Under the pieces are notes generated by a model. The model was not told the DNA's origin. It made no database searches and saw only the letters and a list, made by a program, of their open reading frames with translations. The position numbers were made by a program, and so were the translations under genes. Shown in pieces: positions 17,386 through 26,534 of a stretch of DNA of 53,165 nt (its first letter is position 1; each line of letters begins with the position of its first letter). The DNA comes from Peptococcaceae bacterium UBA6116 (GTDB lineage Bacteria; Bacillota; Desulfitobacteriia; Desulfitobacteriales; Syntrophobotulaceae): contig DIWC01000011.1 in NCBI GenBank assembly GCA_002423425.1, positions 41,396 to 94,560 of the forward strand, written 5' to 3'.

Positions 17386-17643
17386 TTATTCCATGCTTTT
17401 CCCATATTCTTCCAAAACTTTAGTCTGAATTTTTTCTCTGGCCGCAGATGAAATCGGGTGGGCAATATCACGAAAATCGCCTTCCGGTGTCTTACGGCTG
17501 GGCATAGCTACAAATAGGCCATTAGTACCTTCAACAACTTTAACATCGTGTACTACGAATTCATTATCAAATGTAACCGATATAACGGCCTTCATCTTGC
17601 CCTCAGCATTCACCTTACGGACTCTGATGTCAGTAATCTCCAT
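17386..17643 (-). CDS. spoVG: SpoVG, RNA-binding regulator
   Basis: SpoVG is a small nucleic-acid-binding regulator of asymmetric septation, virulence and capsule genes in various Firmicutes. The 85-residue product is nearly all family core: MEITDIRVRKVNAEGKMKAV, VEGTNGLFVAMPSRKTPEGD and FRDIAHPISS. A sigma-H-type promoter and a terminator make it a single-gene unit between purR and glmU. Confidence 0.96.
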   Translation of the reverse strand: MEITDIRVRKVNAEGKMKAVISVTFDNEFVVHDVKVVEGTNGLFVAMPSRKTPEGDFRDIAHPISSAAREKIQTKVLEEYGKSME

Positions 17644-17691
17644 TCAAGAATCACCACCCTTCCCCTCTGCCTGAAAAATCCTCCTCATTTT

Positions 17692-17720
17692 TTATTCTAT
17701 ATCCAGCAAAAAACTCCTCC
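17692..17720 (-). promoter_or_regulatory. sigma-H-type promoter of spoVG
   Basis: Minus strand GGAGGAGTT (complement of 17712-17720), 11 bp, then ATAGAATAA (complement of 17692-17700). This matches the sigma-H consensus RnAGGAwWW-N11/12-RnnGAATww with one deviation. spoVG of B. subtilis is a classic sigma-H gene, so position and match agree. Confidence 0.65.
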
Positions 17721-17751
17721 TAGAAAAAGAAAAAAATTTCCATTTATAGAT

Positions 17752-18564
17752 CTATTTGACGCAACAAATGAGTTTTGGCTTAATAATAGTGTTCTCTGTC
17801 GAAGGATCTCCAAATTGCAGAAGGGCAAGATAATCGTTAACAAGTCTGGAGGTGTTCCAGAGTGCATCCTCCATGAGAATTCCAAGTCCTACTACTTCGG
17901 CATTAAATTCCTGCATAAGACTCATAATCCCCTTTGCAGTCCCCCCGGCTTTGATGAAATCATCAATAATCAATACTTTTTTTCCCGTTCCTAAAGCCCT
18001 GCGGGCTAAAGACATCGTCTGGATTCTTTTGGAAGAGCCGGAAATGTAATTAATACTTACGGAAGAACCCTCGGTAACTTTATTGCCATGGCGAACTATA
18101 ACAGCTGGAATTCCCAGGGAATCGGCAGTCATCAAAGCGAGCGGTATACCTTTGGTTTCTATGGTAACTACTGCTTCGGGTTTTTTTTCTCTAAAAATAC
18201 TCGCAAATATAAGCCCCAGCGGCCTTACAACGGCAGGATCATATAGAAGATCAGCAATATACAGGAAACCTCCGGGAAGCATCCTATCATTTGTATTTAA
18301 AGTTTCAGCAAGCAGCTCTAGAAACTGGTTTGATTCTTCTTTAGAAACTGCAGGTAAAAATTTTACCCCTCCAGCTGCTCCTGGAACTGTTTCTAAAAAA
18401 CCTCTGCCCGTAAGCCTAAGACTCTTCTTTATCTCCATCAAATCTTCGCTAATTGTAGATTTGGCGGCATTAAAGTAATCAGCAAAAAAACCCAACGTCA
18501 GAAGCTCGTTTGGGTGAGATAAAAGAATTTCTGTTAAAGCAACCATTCTTTCTGCTCTTTTCAT
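17752..18564 (-). CDS. purR: PurR-type purine operon regulator
   Basis: PurR of Firmicutes represses purine genes and is released by PRPP. The 270-residue product has a winged-helix N-terminus (residues about 1-75, RMVALTEILLSHPNELLTL) and a phosphoribosyltransferase-fold effector domain with the PRPP loop VLIIDDFIKAGGTAKGI near residue 200. GGAGG precedes the ATG. Position before spoVG is conserved. Confidence 0.94.
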   Translation of the reverse strand: MKRAERMVALTEILLSHPNELLTLGFFADYFNAAKSTISEDLMEIKKSLRLTGRGFLETVPGAAGGVKFLPAVSKEESNQFLELLAETLNTNDRMLPGGFLYIADLLYDPAVVRPLGLIFASIFREKKPEAVVTIETKGIPLALMTADSLGIPAVIVRHGNKVTEGSSVSINYISGSSKRIQTMSLARRALGTGKKVLIIDDFIKAGGTAKGIMSLMQEFNAEVVGLGILMEDALWNTSRLVNDYLALLQFGDPSTENTIIKPKLICCVK

Positions 18565-18587
18565 TACAATTGACCTCCAGAAAAACC

Positions 18588-19265
18588 CTAATGACCGCTG
18601 GATTTTTCCCGTAAAGCCTCGAACATAACATTGGCCGCGTTTTCAATATGAGCAGTCGCTAAAGTCTGGGCTTCTTCGACATTATGCCTAGCCACAGCAT
18701 CGACAATTTCTCTATGTTCCTGAATTGCATACTTAACCCTGCCAGGAACCGCTAATGAGGTAGTCCTGAATCTTTGGAGCTGTTCCCGCAGATTAGCTAA
18801 GATCCCGATAAGTCTTTCATTTCTACTCGCTTTGTACATAAGTGCATGGAAATCCGTATCGCTCTGAACCATTTCCTCCAGCGAATCCGGTTCTTTTTCA
18901 TAGTACAGTACTCTCTCTAATTGTTCTATTTCTTCATCCGTCACCTTTTCGGCAGCTAAGCCTGCGGCCAGTCCTTCTAACGCTGCACGGATCTCAAATA
19001 CATCTTTGATATCCTTATAGGATACTCCCGCGACGTATGCACCTTTACGCGGTATCATGACTACAAAACCTTCTAATTCTAATTTGCGGATAGCTTCACG
19101 AACAGGGGTACGACTGACCCCCATCTCCTCGGCAAGCTGTATTTCCATAAGACGCTCTCCCGGCTCAAGAACCCTGCCGACAATTGCTTCCCTGAGCGCT
19201 TCAAGCACAATTTCCCTTAACGGTTTGTAGCTATCTAATTTAACAGGTACGAGTTTTCTTTCCAA
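18588..19265 (-). CDS. GntR-family (FCD subgroup) transcriptional regulator
   Basis: Residues about 5-75 form the GntR winged helix (PLREIVLEALREAIVGRVLE, MGVSRTPVREAIRKLELEGF), and the rest is an all-helical FCD effector domain with the metal-binding pattern around DTDFHALMYKAS and EHREIVDAV. The longest frame starts at 19292, but a TTG at 19263-19265 lies 8 nt after AAAGGAG and is preferred, giving 225 residues. It sits between ispE and purR. FCD regulators usually sense small carboxylic acids; no ligand or target can be read here. Confidence 0.87.
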   Translation of the reverse strand: MERKLVPVKLDSYKPLREIVLEALREAIVGRVLEPGERLMEIQLAEEMGVSRTPVREAIRKLELEGFVVMIPRKGAYVAGVSYKDIKDVFEIRAALEGLAAGLAAEKVTDEEIEQLERVLYYEKEPDSLEEMVQSDTDFHALMYKASRNERLIGILANLREQLQRFRTTSLAVPGRVKYAIQEHREIVDAVARHNVEEAQTLATAHIENAANVMFEALREKSSGH

Positions 19266-19282
19266 GTCTCTCACTCCTTTAG

Positions 19283-20176
19283 TTATAAACAATTATCCCT
19301 ATGACAATTAATTGTCTTTACTACCCACGTATTATAGAAACCGGCAGAAGCCAAAAGCCCGGATATTTTCTTCCCCTGACCTGTACTCCGAAGTATCCCG
19401 AAAACCGCTGATCCGCTTCCCGACATTAATACTCCCGAACAGCCGTTAGCCAAAAGCAATTCCTTAACCTTCCTTATTTCAGGAAGCAATTGAAAAGCGG
19501 GTATCTCCAAAGAGTTAAAAAGGTTTTCTCCTATTGTTTTGATATCTTTTTTATGTAATAGCTCGGTCCATGAATTTGAACTTAATTTGGCATAATCACC
19601 GATTTCATCAAACATACGATATGCTTCCGCTGTATCTACTCCCTGCGAAGGCTTAACGACAATAATATCCATCTCCGGCGCAGGCGGAAGTTCATATAAA
19701 TCTGATCCTGTTCCTTCCCCCCACTGTGTTCCCCCTTTTAGGCAAAACGCAGTATCCGATCCACATTTACGGGCAAGTACTAATAGCTCATTATAAGAGA
19801 ACGGACAGGAAAAAAGAATATTCAAACCTCTAAGCACTGCAGCAGCATCACTGCTCCCACCCGCAAGCCCTGCCTGCAGTGGAATATTCTTTTCTATTGT
19901 TATCTCCACACCGGCCTCGTTATTTGGAGAAAACATTATTTGATATTGTTTTAAGAAATAATCTGCAGCCTTATAGGCAAGATTTTTTTCGCCGCTTAAC
20001 TCCCCACAATCACAGACAATTCCCCGCTCTCTAAGTCTAACCTCCACCCGGTCAAAAAGAGCGATTGATTGGAATACAGTTTCAATGTTATGAAAACCGT
20101 CATCCCTTTTTTTACTTACAGCCAAAGCCAAATTGATTTTGGCTGGAGCCAAGACTATCCTTGCTAAATCTGTCAT
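19283..20176 (-). CDS. ispE: 4-diphosphocytidyl-2-C-methyl-D-erythritol kinase
   Basis: GHMP-family kinase of the MEP (non-mevalonate) isoprenoid pathway. KINLALAVSKKRDDGFHNIE at the N-terminus, the ATP loop PLQAGLAGGSSDAAAVLRGL near residue 100 and the C-terminal SGSGSAVFGIL glycine loop are all present. 297 residues. The ribosome binding site is weak. It lies 60 bp downstream of cphA in the same direction. Confidence 0.95.
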   Translation of the reverse strand: MTDLARIVLAPAKINLALAVSKKRDDGFHNIETVFQSIALFDRVEVRLRERGIVCDCGELSGEKNLAYKAADYFLKQYQIMFSPNNEAGVEITIEKNIPLQAGLAGGSSDAAAVLRGLNILFSCPFSYNELLVLARKCGSDTAFCLKGGTQWGEGTGSDLYELPPAPEMDIIVVKPSQGVDTAEAYRMFDEIGDYAKLSSNSWTELLHKKDIKTIGENLFNSLEIPAFQLLPEIRKVKELLLANGCSGVLMSGSGSAVFGILRSTGQGKKISGLLASAGFYNTWVVKTINCHRDNCL

Positions 20177-20236
20177 AGTTAACCTGAATTATAACATTAT
20201 TTTCCTGCATTTGTATTCATTATATCTGCTTTACTC

Positions 20237-22900
20237 TCATACTTCCAGATAAATATTATAATCTCCACTTTCCTTCCCTGCAAGAATTGCCTTATTCCAA
20301 GAAGCTTTCATTTCATTAATAACTTTACGTAAAGGTTCAGCCTTTTCATAAAAAATAACGACGATGTCACCCTCTTTAGCATTAAGTAGTGCTTGTTTAA
20401 ATGCTTTTTTCTCTTTGAGAACGATTTTTATGTTATCGGAATTAAATCCTTCGGCAGCAGCCTGTCTGGCGATAAGCGCTGCAATCTCACCAGGTTGGCG
20501 GCCCCGAAGATCATGATCTTCTTTAACATACAATAAATCAAACCCTTTGGCCGCTTCTTTAGCAAAATTTTTAACTATTTGATCATTGCGATCACCCGGT
20601 AAGCCAACACAAGCAATAATCCTGTTATGCTTTATTTGTTTTAAAGTTTTAACTATTTCTCTTATTCCAGCTGGATTATGACCATAATCAAGTATAACCT
20701 TTATTCCTTGGAGTTCATAGTATTCGAGACGACCCTGGTTATCCCTGGTATCCTTGCCAAAACCGCAGAGTGCTTTGCGGATCTGCGTCGCATTATACCC
20801 CAAAGCCCAGCAAGCTCCAACTGCCGCCAAGACATTTTGTACATTATGTAATGCCTTTCCTCCCCAAGTAAGCGGTATTTTGGAAATATGACTGACAAAA
20901 AAACTGTTAGTGCCGTTGCAGACATATATTTTTCCTCGATCCGCTATAACAGCAGTCCCTCCTAAAGCCAAATGTTTACAAACCATTCTGTTTCCCACTT
21001 TGGTGCTGAATAAGATAACCCGCCCTCTTGTTTTGCCGGCCATCCCGGCCACATGATGATCATCAGCATTTAATATGACATAACTATGTCTTTGGACCAT
21101 CTCAGCGACCAGGCTCTTGACTTTTGTCAGATCTTCAATATCGTCAATACCGTACTGGCCAAGGTGATCTTCAGAAATGTTGGTAACAATGGCCACATCG
21201 GCATAATCGTAACCTAAGCCCGAACGAAGGATTCCTCCCCTGGCTGTCTCAAGTACCGCCACCTGAACATCCTTATGCCTCAATACTGCCTGGGCACTTT
21301 GTGGTCCGCTCAGATCCCCCTGAATTAATATTTTATCGTTAATAAATATTCCTTCACTGGAAGTCATCCCAACCACTAAGTTTTGTTTTTGCAACATTTT
21401 ACTGATAAGACGGACAGTGGTTGTTTTACCATTAGTCCCGGTCACAGAGACAACCGGAATTCTTCCGTTTCCTTGGGGAAAAAGCATCTTCACGATCTCT
21501 TGGCTAACATCTTTACCTTGGCCGCCATTCGGACAAAGGTGCATCCTAAGCCCTGGAGAAGCATTAATTTCAAGGATCTTCCCATTTTGTTCCCGATAAG
21601 ATCTTGCGATATCGTTTATGATCATATCAATACCTGCAATATCCAGGTCCAGGACTTTTGCTGCATAAACAGCTAATTCTGCATTATCGGGATGAACATT
21701 ATCAGTGACATCCAATGCCGTAGAACCTGTGCTTAGATTGGCGCTTTGTCTGAGCACTACCTTTTTACCCGCTTCAGGAATAGAAGAAATGGATAATCCT
21801 TGACGGAACAGATCGATAATCATAACCGGATCCGCAATTATTTTAGTTAAATAGTTTTCATGCCCTTCTCCCCGTAAAGGATTTTTATTTTCTTCCTCTA
21901 TTAACTCTTCAATCGTTGACTTACCGTTACCGGTGACCGTTGGCGGAATTTTCTTAGCCGCCGCTATTAATCTGTCACCGATAACTAAAAGCCTATAGTT
22001 ATTCCCTTTGACATACTCCTCAATAACAACTTGGGAATCATAAACCTCCGCCAGACGAAACGCAGTTAAAACACTGTTTTCACTGCTCAAATCCAGAGAA
22101 ACCCCTTTCCCTTGATTCCCTTGGCAAGGTTTAACGACACAACTTTGTTCCCAGTCCCGGAAAGTTTCAAGAATTTCTTCTTCGGTAGAAACCACTTTAC
22201 CAAAGGGAACCGGAATCCCTGACTCAGACAAAACATTACGGGTAAGCTGTTTATCTCCGGCTATATCAACGCCGATACACGATGTTTTATCCGACATTGC
22301 GGCTTGAATTCTCCTTTGAAAACGGCCATAGCCCAATTGATACAGACTATTTCCACTGCCTAATCTCCGGATAGGAATCCCCCGGCTTAAACAGGCATCT
22401 AAAATGGCCTTGGTAGAGGGGCCTGGTAAATATTTTGATCTGATGTTTTTTATTTTTTCAATCATTGCAGGAATATCGGGATTATTTTGATTGCGTAGTT
22501 GATTCATGATTTCCTCTGCTAAAAAAAATGTCTTAATAGCGGCTTCTTGGCATTCATATTGGTAAATGACTTCATATTGGCTTTTCTTCTCATCGAGGAG
22601 ACGGGTTTTACCGTAACCAGTTTTTTCTCCGGCTAAAGTCAATAATTCAATAGCTACATGTTCGAGTACATGCCCAGGCAGGGTGCCTTCTATAAGCCTA
22701 TCAACAAAACCCCCTGGTCTGCCGAGTGAACATGTATGGCTGGAGAGGGAGGGTAAGACATTCAGAAGCTTTTCATTAAAATCTCCAAGTTCTTTGGTTG
22801 TTTTTCCGAGCCATTCTGAAATATCAATAACCCCCCGGATCACTGGCCGATAGCAGAAAAAATTGGCACCCTCTATTGCCTTGACATGAAGTATTTTCAT
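20237..22900 (-). CDS. cphA: cyanophycin synthetase
   Basis: CphA polymerises aspartate and arginine into the storage polymer cyanophycin without a ribosome. In 887 residues the order is complete: an N-terminal domain (about 1-160), an ATP-grasp domain (about 210-470, with VVKPCQGNQGKGVSLDL and LEINASPGLRMHL) and a Mur-ligase-like domain from about 480 (VVSVTGTNGKTTTVRLISKM, NISEDHLGQYGI, ILDYGHNPAGI). GGAGG precedes the ATG. cphB is 68 bp upstream, so synthesis and breakdown are encoded together. Placement between yabG and ispE hints at a sporulation link (inference). Confidence 0.95.
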   Translation of the reverse strand: MKILHVKAIEGANFFCYRPVIRGVIDISEWLGKTTKELGDFNEKLLNVLPSLSSHTCSLGRPGGFVDRLIEGTLPGHVLEHVAIELLTLAGEKTGYGKTRLLDEKKSQYEVIYQYECQEAAIKTFFLAEEIMNQLRNQNNPDIPAMIEKIKNIRSKYLPGPSTKAILDACLSRGIPIRRLGSGNSLYQLGYGRFQRRIQAAMSDKTSCIGVDIAGDKQLTRNVLSESGIPVPFGKVVSTEEEILETFRDWEQSCVVKPCQGNQGKGVSLDLSSENSVLTAFRLAEVYDSQVVIEEYVKGNNYRLLVIGDRLIAAAKKIPPTVTGNGKSTIEELIEEENKNPLRGEGHENYLTKIIADPVMIIDLFRQGLSISSIPEAGKKVVLRQSANLSTGSTALDVTDNVHPDNAELAVYAAKVLDLDIAGIDMIINDIARSYREQNGKILEINASPGLRMHLCPNGGQGKDVSQEIVKMLFPQGNGRIPVVSVTGTNGKTTTVRLISKMLQKQNLVVGMTSSEGIFINDKILIQGDLSGPQSAQAVLRHKDVQVAVLETARGGILRSGLGYDYADVAIVTNISEDHLGQYGIDDIEDLTKVKSLVAEMVQRHSYVILNADDHHVAGMAGKTRGRVILFSTKVGNRMVCKHLALGGTAVIADRGKIYVCNGTNSFFVSHISKIPLTWGGKALHNVQNVLAAVGACWALGYNATQIRKALCGFGKDTRDNQGRLEYYELQGIKVILDYGHNPAGIREIVKTLKQIKHNRIIACVGLPGDRNDQIVKNFAKEAAKGFDLLYVKEDHDLRGRQPGEIAALIARQAAAEGFNSDNIKIVLKEKKAFKQALLNAKEGDIVVIFYEKAEPLRKVINEMKASWNKAILAGKESGDYNIYLEV

Positions 22901-22968
22901 TGACGGGTTATCCTCCTGTTAAGTTTTTCCTACTTAACTATTTTTTCCTATTTATTAATTTATATTCC

Positions 22969-23781
22969 TTAAAAAGTTGAGTCCTGATAACTTACTCGCT
23001 CCACGATATCAAATAAATACCCTCTACTTAAAACATGCACTTTAACCGGTGCCAGGGTCAAGGTCCTGCCGGTAAACAACTCATCAACATTGGATACTGT
23101 AACATTGGAAGCATCGACTATTAATGCCGTACCCCTGCCAATTACGCGAAGTTTGCCATCAGCCCTGACATGTACTGCCGTATCCTCATCAATTCCGATT
23201 CCCAGTACATATGGATTCAGGGCTACGGCTGTCAACAATCTTCCAATCCGTCCCCTTTGGGCAAAATGCTGGTCAACAATAACTCCTCTTATCAGGCCTA
23301 ATCCGGGTGCCATCCTAATAATATCCTCTCCGGGTGTATCACCCTGTCCCCCGATAATCATATTGTCCGACATGACCGAGGCACCGGCACTGGTTCCGGC
23401 AATAATAACTTTGCGTTCATACAAATGCTGCAAAGCCTTTCCAAGCGCCGTACCTCCCAACATAGCTGTAATTCTGAGCTGATCGCCTCCAGTGAAAAAA
23501 ATTCCGTTGGACCGGAAAATCTTATCAACCATTACCTGCGAGTTCCCATCATTACGGGTATAAATGTTCAAGATCTCCAAATCTGTACAGCCGAAACGCC
23601 TGAAGAGATCTTCATAGACCTTTCCGGCCTGCCCGGCAGTATTAGAAGCTGCAGTTATAACACAAATTCGGGAATCCCGGCCCCCAGCCTCCTGATAAAA
23701 ATGTTTCAAGATCGTACACTCGTTCTGCTTGTCCTCTGCTCCGCCAATAATAAGCAGATTCCCATGATTATGCTCTATCAT
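22969..23781 (-). CDS. cphB: cyanophycinase
   Basis: Serine-type exopeptidase of peptidase family S51 that breaks cyanophycin into beta-Asp-Arg dipeptides. The nucleophile motif GTSAGASVMS is near residue 130 and the FFTGGDQLRI loop near 95. Downstream DQHFAQRGRIGRLLTAV and GIGIDEDTAVHVR are typical. 270 residues is the usual length. GGAGGG precedes the ATG. It is directly upstream of cphA and 71 bp downstream of yabG. Confidence 0.95.
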   Translation of the reverse strand: MIEHNHGNLLIIGGAEDKQNECTILKHFYQEAGGRDSRICVITAASNTAGQAGKVYEDLFRRFGCTDLEILNIYTRNDGNSQVMVDKIFRSNGIFFTGGDQLRITAMLGGTALGKALQHLYERKVIIAGTSAGASVMSDNMIIGGQGDTPGEDIIRMAPGLGLIRGVIVDQHFAQRGRIGRLLTAVALNPYVLGIGIDEDTAVHVRADGKLRVIGRGTALIVDASNVTVSNVDELFTGRTLTLAPVKVHVLSRGYLFDIVERVSYQDSTF

Positions 23782-23852
23782 AAAATCCCTCCGCTGTTTA
23801 ATCTGTGGAAATCTGCTTAAATTATTCTATAATCTAGTTTTTTTTGGTATCA

Positions 23853-24680
23853 TCAAAGTTCTACTCTGGGATAGCCTTTGCGCATTTGCCCCCTGGTCTC
23901 AATCCCTCCAACTCCGTCAATACCTGTTACAGTATGCGTAATAATCTCTTTTAACGATACCATACGGTCAATCGGCGTAAAGGCTATACTCTCTACAAGG
24001 AATACCGGATCTAAGGCATGGATTAACATTCTCTTGGGGGAAGAAGCAAAATTTGCCCCGGCAGCTATTATGGCTTCGAAATTCGACTGACAGCCTCCTG
24101 CAAAGATCACAAGAGAATCTCTATTAGGCTGGTATTTTCTCGCTTCAATCACCGATTGGACGAAATAAGCAGAACTACGGTAACTCTCAAGACTTTTTAG
24201 ATCTTTTTTCCCTTTAAGCAGAGAATCATGACCGGTAAGCACCAAAATATCAGTAGGATATTCTTTGAGAATTTTGGTAATTATTTTCGGTTGCTCTATT
24301 TCCGATTTGCATATTCCTTTGGCTTGCAACCCTAGTTGCTTATACGTTTTAAGGCACTGTCCGAGATATTCTTCATCCCCGTCTAAATGAAGAATTTTGC
24401 CCGGAATTTCAAAATACTCTTCTTCAACTTTAAATTTGCGGTCAAAGTTTACCTTTCGAAATTTTTTATAGACTTCTTGCGAATCGGAAAGCTGGTAATA
24501 TACAACTTCCTTTTCATTCTTTATAACAAGATCATCAAGCAAAGCATCCACCACAAGGCGGTAATTGAGCCCGCCAAGTATTGCAACCCTCTTCCCCCCT
24601 GTTCTTTTAATATCAAGAACCTTAAGAAAGAGATCCTCGTTATAAGAACGGCGGGCTACAATATCCCCAATGTTTATCAT
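23853..24680 (-). CDS. yabG: sporulation-specific peptidase YabG
   Basis: YabG is a cysteine protease that processes spore coat proteins such as SafA and SpoIVA late in sporulation. The 275-residue product aligns along its length with the family: GDIVARRSYNEDLFLKVLDI at the start, LHLDGDEEYLGQCLKTYKQL, LVLTGHDSLLKG, IFAGGCQSNFEAIIAAGANF with the conserved cysteine, and a C-terminal GIDGVGGIETRGQMRKGYP. A GGGGG precedes the ATG. A sigma-K-type promoter lies upstream, agreeing with known mother-cell expression. Confidence 0.94.
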   Translation of the reverse strand: MINIGDIVARRSYNEDLFLKVLDIKRTGGKRVAILGGLNYRLVVDALLDDLVIKNEKEVVYYQLSDSQEVYKKFRKVNFDRKFKVEEEYFEIPGKILHLDGDEEYLGQCLKTYKQLGLQAKGICKSEIEQPKIITKILKEYPTDILVLTGHDSLLKGKKDLKSLESYRSSAYFVQSVIEARKYQPNRDSLVIFAGGCQSNFEAIIAAGANFASSPKRMLIHALDPVFLVESIAFTPIDRMVSLKEIITHTVTGIDGVGGIETRGQMRKGYPRVEL

Positions 24681-24730
24681 TTTTGAAACCCCCTGCTCTT
24701 AAACAATTGTAATTCATAAGAATATATAAT

Positions 24731-24757
24731 TATTGTATGTAATAAAAGCCGTTTTGT
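24731..24757 (-). promoter_or_regulatory. sigma-K-type promoter of yabG
   Basis: Minus strand AC (complement of 24756-24757), 16 bp, CATACAATA (complement of 24731-24739). This fits the sigma-K consensus AC-N16/17-CATANNNTA. The site is about 50 bp before the yabG ATG. Read-through could carry cphB and cphA. Confidence 0.6.
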
Positions 24758-24769
24758 TTAGAAATAAGG

Positions 24770-24805
24770 AAAAAGGCCGCTAGGGGACTAATCTCCACAG
24801 CGACC
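24770..24805 (-). terminator. terminator after rsmA
   Basis: Stem GGTCGCT/AGCGGCC (complement of 24799-24805 and 24775-24781) with an inner G/C-rich part, followed on the minus strand by five T residues. Confidence 0.82.
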
Positions 24806-24828
24806 AAAGATTCAGAACAATATTACAC

Positions 24829-25689
24829 TTAAGACAGGTAATGATTATGTTCCTCTAAGGATAAGACAATTTTTTGATAATCAAGGATACTGAGTTCTTC
24901 AGGTCTGAGATGGGTATCAATATCTGCAGATTGAAGCACTTCGGCCATCACTTCTTTAGAAAGACTTAGGCCTGAAGACAAAGTGTTAAGCAATGTCTTC
25001 CGCCGCTGTGCGAATGCTGCCCGCACCACCTGAAAATAAGCCTGGCGATCGGCCACAAAGTCCGGAAAAGAACGGATATTTAATTTCAAAACAGTGGAGG
25101 TTACTTTTGGCTGTGGCCAAAAAGCTGAAGGAGGTACATCAAAAAGCTTATTAATTTCAGCCGCTAACTGAATGGCAATTGACAATATGCCATAGTTTTT
25201 CCCCCCGGGCCTGGCTGTTATCCTCTCGGCCACTTCTTTTTGAACCATTACAGTCATCCCTAAAAGGGAATCCTTTTGATCGAGGAAATGATTAAGGAGC
25301 GGATTCGTAATATAATATGGCAGATTACCTATAAGCCAACCTTTTTCCCCGCCCCAAAGATCGTACAGATTCAGTTTAAGTGCATCAAAATGCAAAAGAG
25401 TAATGGCTTGCCCGCCAAACTCTTTCTGCAGAAGCTCTATTTTTTCTCTATCGAGCTCTGCGGCCCAAAGCCGCTTCGTTTTTGTTAAAAGTACCCTTGT
25501 TAACCCTCCGGGTCCCGGGCCAATTTCTATTACAGGGATATCAAGATCCGGAACTCCTTCTCCGACAATACTTTCAATAACATTATCGTCAATCAGAAAG
25601 TTTTGCCCCAGAGACTTTTTAGCCCTGCCACCATGCCTAAGCACTCTAAGTGTATATTCTGCCGCAGTTTCCTGTTTAAAGCTACTCAA
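24829..25689 (-). CDS. rsmA: 16S rRNA dimethyladenosine transferase RsmA/KsgA
   Basis: Dimethylates two adjacent adenines in helix 45 of 16S rRNA late in 30S assembly. SAM-binding motif VIEIGPGPGGLTRVLL near residue 55, KKSLGQNFLIDDNVIE before it, and the catalytic NLPYYITNPLLNHF near 120. 286 residues. It starts at TTG immediately after the rnmV stop, so the two are translationally linked. An AAAGGA lies inside the end of rnmV. Confidence 0.95.
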   Translation of the reverse strand: MSSFKQETAAEYTLRVLRHGGRAKKSLGQNFLIDDNVIESIVGEGVPDLDIPVIEIGPGPGGLTRVLLTKTKRLWAAELDREKIELLQKEFGGQAITLLHFDALKLNLYDLWGGEKGWLIGNLPYYITNPLLNHFLDQKDSLLGMTVMVQKEVAERITARPGGKNYGILSIAIQLAAEINKLFDVPPSAFWPQPKVTSTVLKLNIRSFPDFVADRQAYFQVVRAAFAQRRKTLLNTLSSGLSLSKEVMAEVLQSADIDTHLRPEELSILDYQKIVLSLEEHNHYLS

Positions 25690-26274
25690 TTAGTCTTCTG
25701 TCCTTTCTCTTAATTCTACTAAAGTATGGAGAAATTCTTCCCTACTGATAGCCAAACGGTTGACTCTGTGTAAAAATTGTTTAGCATTTGTATCCCCAAT
25801 CCCGAGTACTTTCCCTACTTCAGCTCTTTTGGCAGCCGAACCCGGATGCCCTATCAATCCATTATTCAACATATCTCCGATAGAAATAAAGTCTTGATCA
25901 TCCGGGCTTTTAGCCATAACTACGTCCTTCGCCAACACTTTAGAAAATGCCTTCCTGATCTCCTCCGGGGAAACATTCTCCAGACCAATGTCATCACCCT
26001 TAGCGGCAACATCTTTAGAAAGATAAACATGTCTGGCCTCAGGAACACTTTTGATAAGACGTTCCCGGATTTGTCTTCCGGCAAAATCCGGATCGGTACA
26101 AACGATCACTCCACGTGTTTTGGCCATTTTAGAAATAAAATACAGTTTCTCCTCCGTCAGCCCGAATCCCTCAGTCCAGACCACATCGACTTTTCCAAGA
26201 GCTCTGCGGACAGCATGGGCATCATTCTTACCCTCAACAACGATCAATTCCTCAATTCCAAATTTTTTATCCAA
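25690..26274 (-). CDS. rnmV: ribonuclease M5
   Basis: RNase M5 matures 5S rRNA in Firmicutes. The N-terminal Toprim domain has the catalytic glutamate in VVEGKNDAHAVRRAL (about residues 13-27) and the DxD-type motif in CTDPDFAGRQIRERLIK (about 59-75). The C-terminal part binds 5S rRNA-L18. 194 residues, near the usual 186. Paired with rsmA as in Bacillus. Confidence 0.92.
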   Translation of the reverse strand: MDKKFGIEELIVVEGKNDAHAVRRALGKVDVVWTEGFGLTEEKLYFISKMAKTRGVIVCTDPDFAGRQIRERLIKSVPEARHVYLSKDVAAKGDDIGLENVSPEEIRKAFSKVLAKDVVMAKSPDDQDFISIGDMLNNGLIGHPGSAAKRAEVGKVLGIGDTNAKQFLHRVNRLAISREEFLHTLVELRERTED

Positions 26275-26534
26275 AATTTACCTCTATTTTATAAAAATAT
26301 ATTTATCTATATATTAAATGAACCAACCATATTATGTTATTTTTCTAAGTAAAGATCCAGCTTTTAATCAATTTTTACCGGGAAGGACCTTCGATTTGCG
26401 GGTAACAGACATATATATATCTTTTTCCATGAATGCACTCCATTGCTTCCCGGCTACATTTTTGCCTCATATTGTTTCTTTTTATTCTCTATAACTAATA
26501 TTTTCCCTTTAAATTAGGATTTTATGAAGAAAAA
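26275..26534. other. AT-rich intergenic region at the edge of the accessory block
   Basis: 260 bp without a supported gene, terminator or repeat. This is where synteny with the Bacillus rnmV-yabE-tatD order breaks. Confidence 0.5.

Noticed and set aside
25777..26352. A 191-residue plus-strand frame opposite rnmV
   Set aside because: It mirrors the rnmV codons, lacks a ribosome binding site and shows no protein family pattern.
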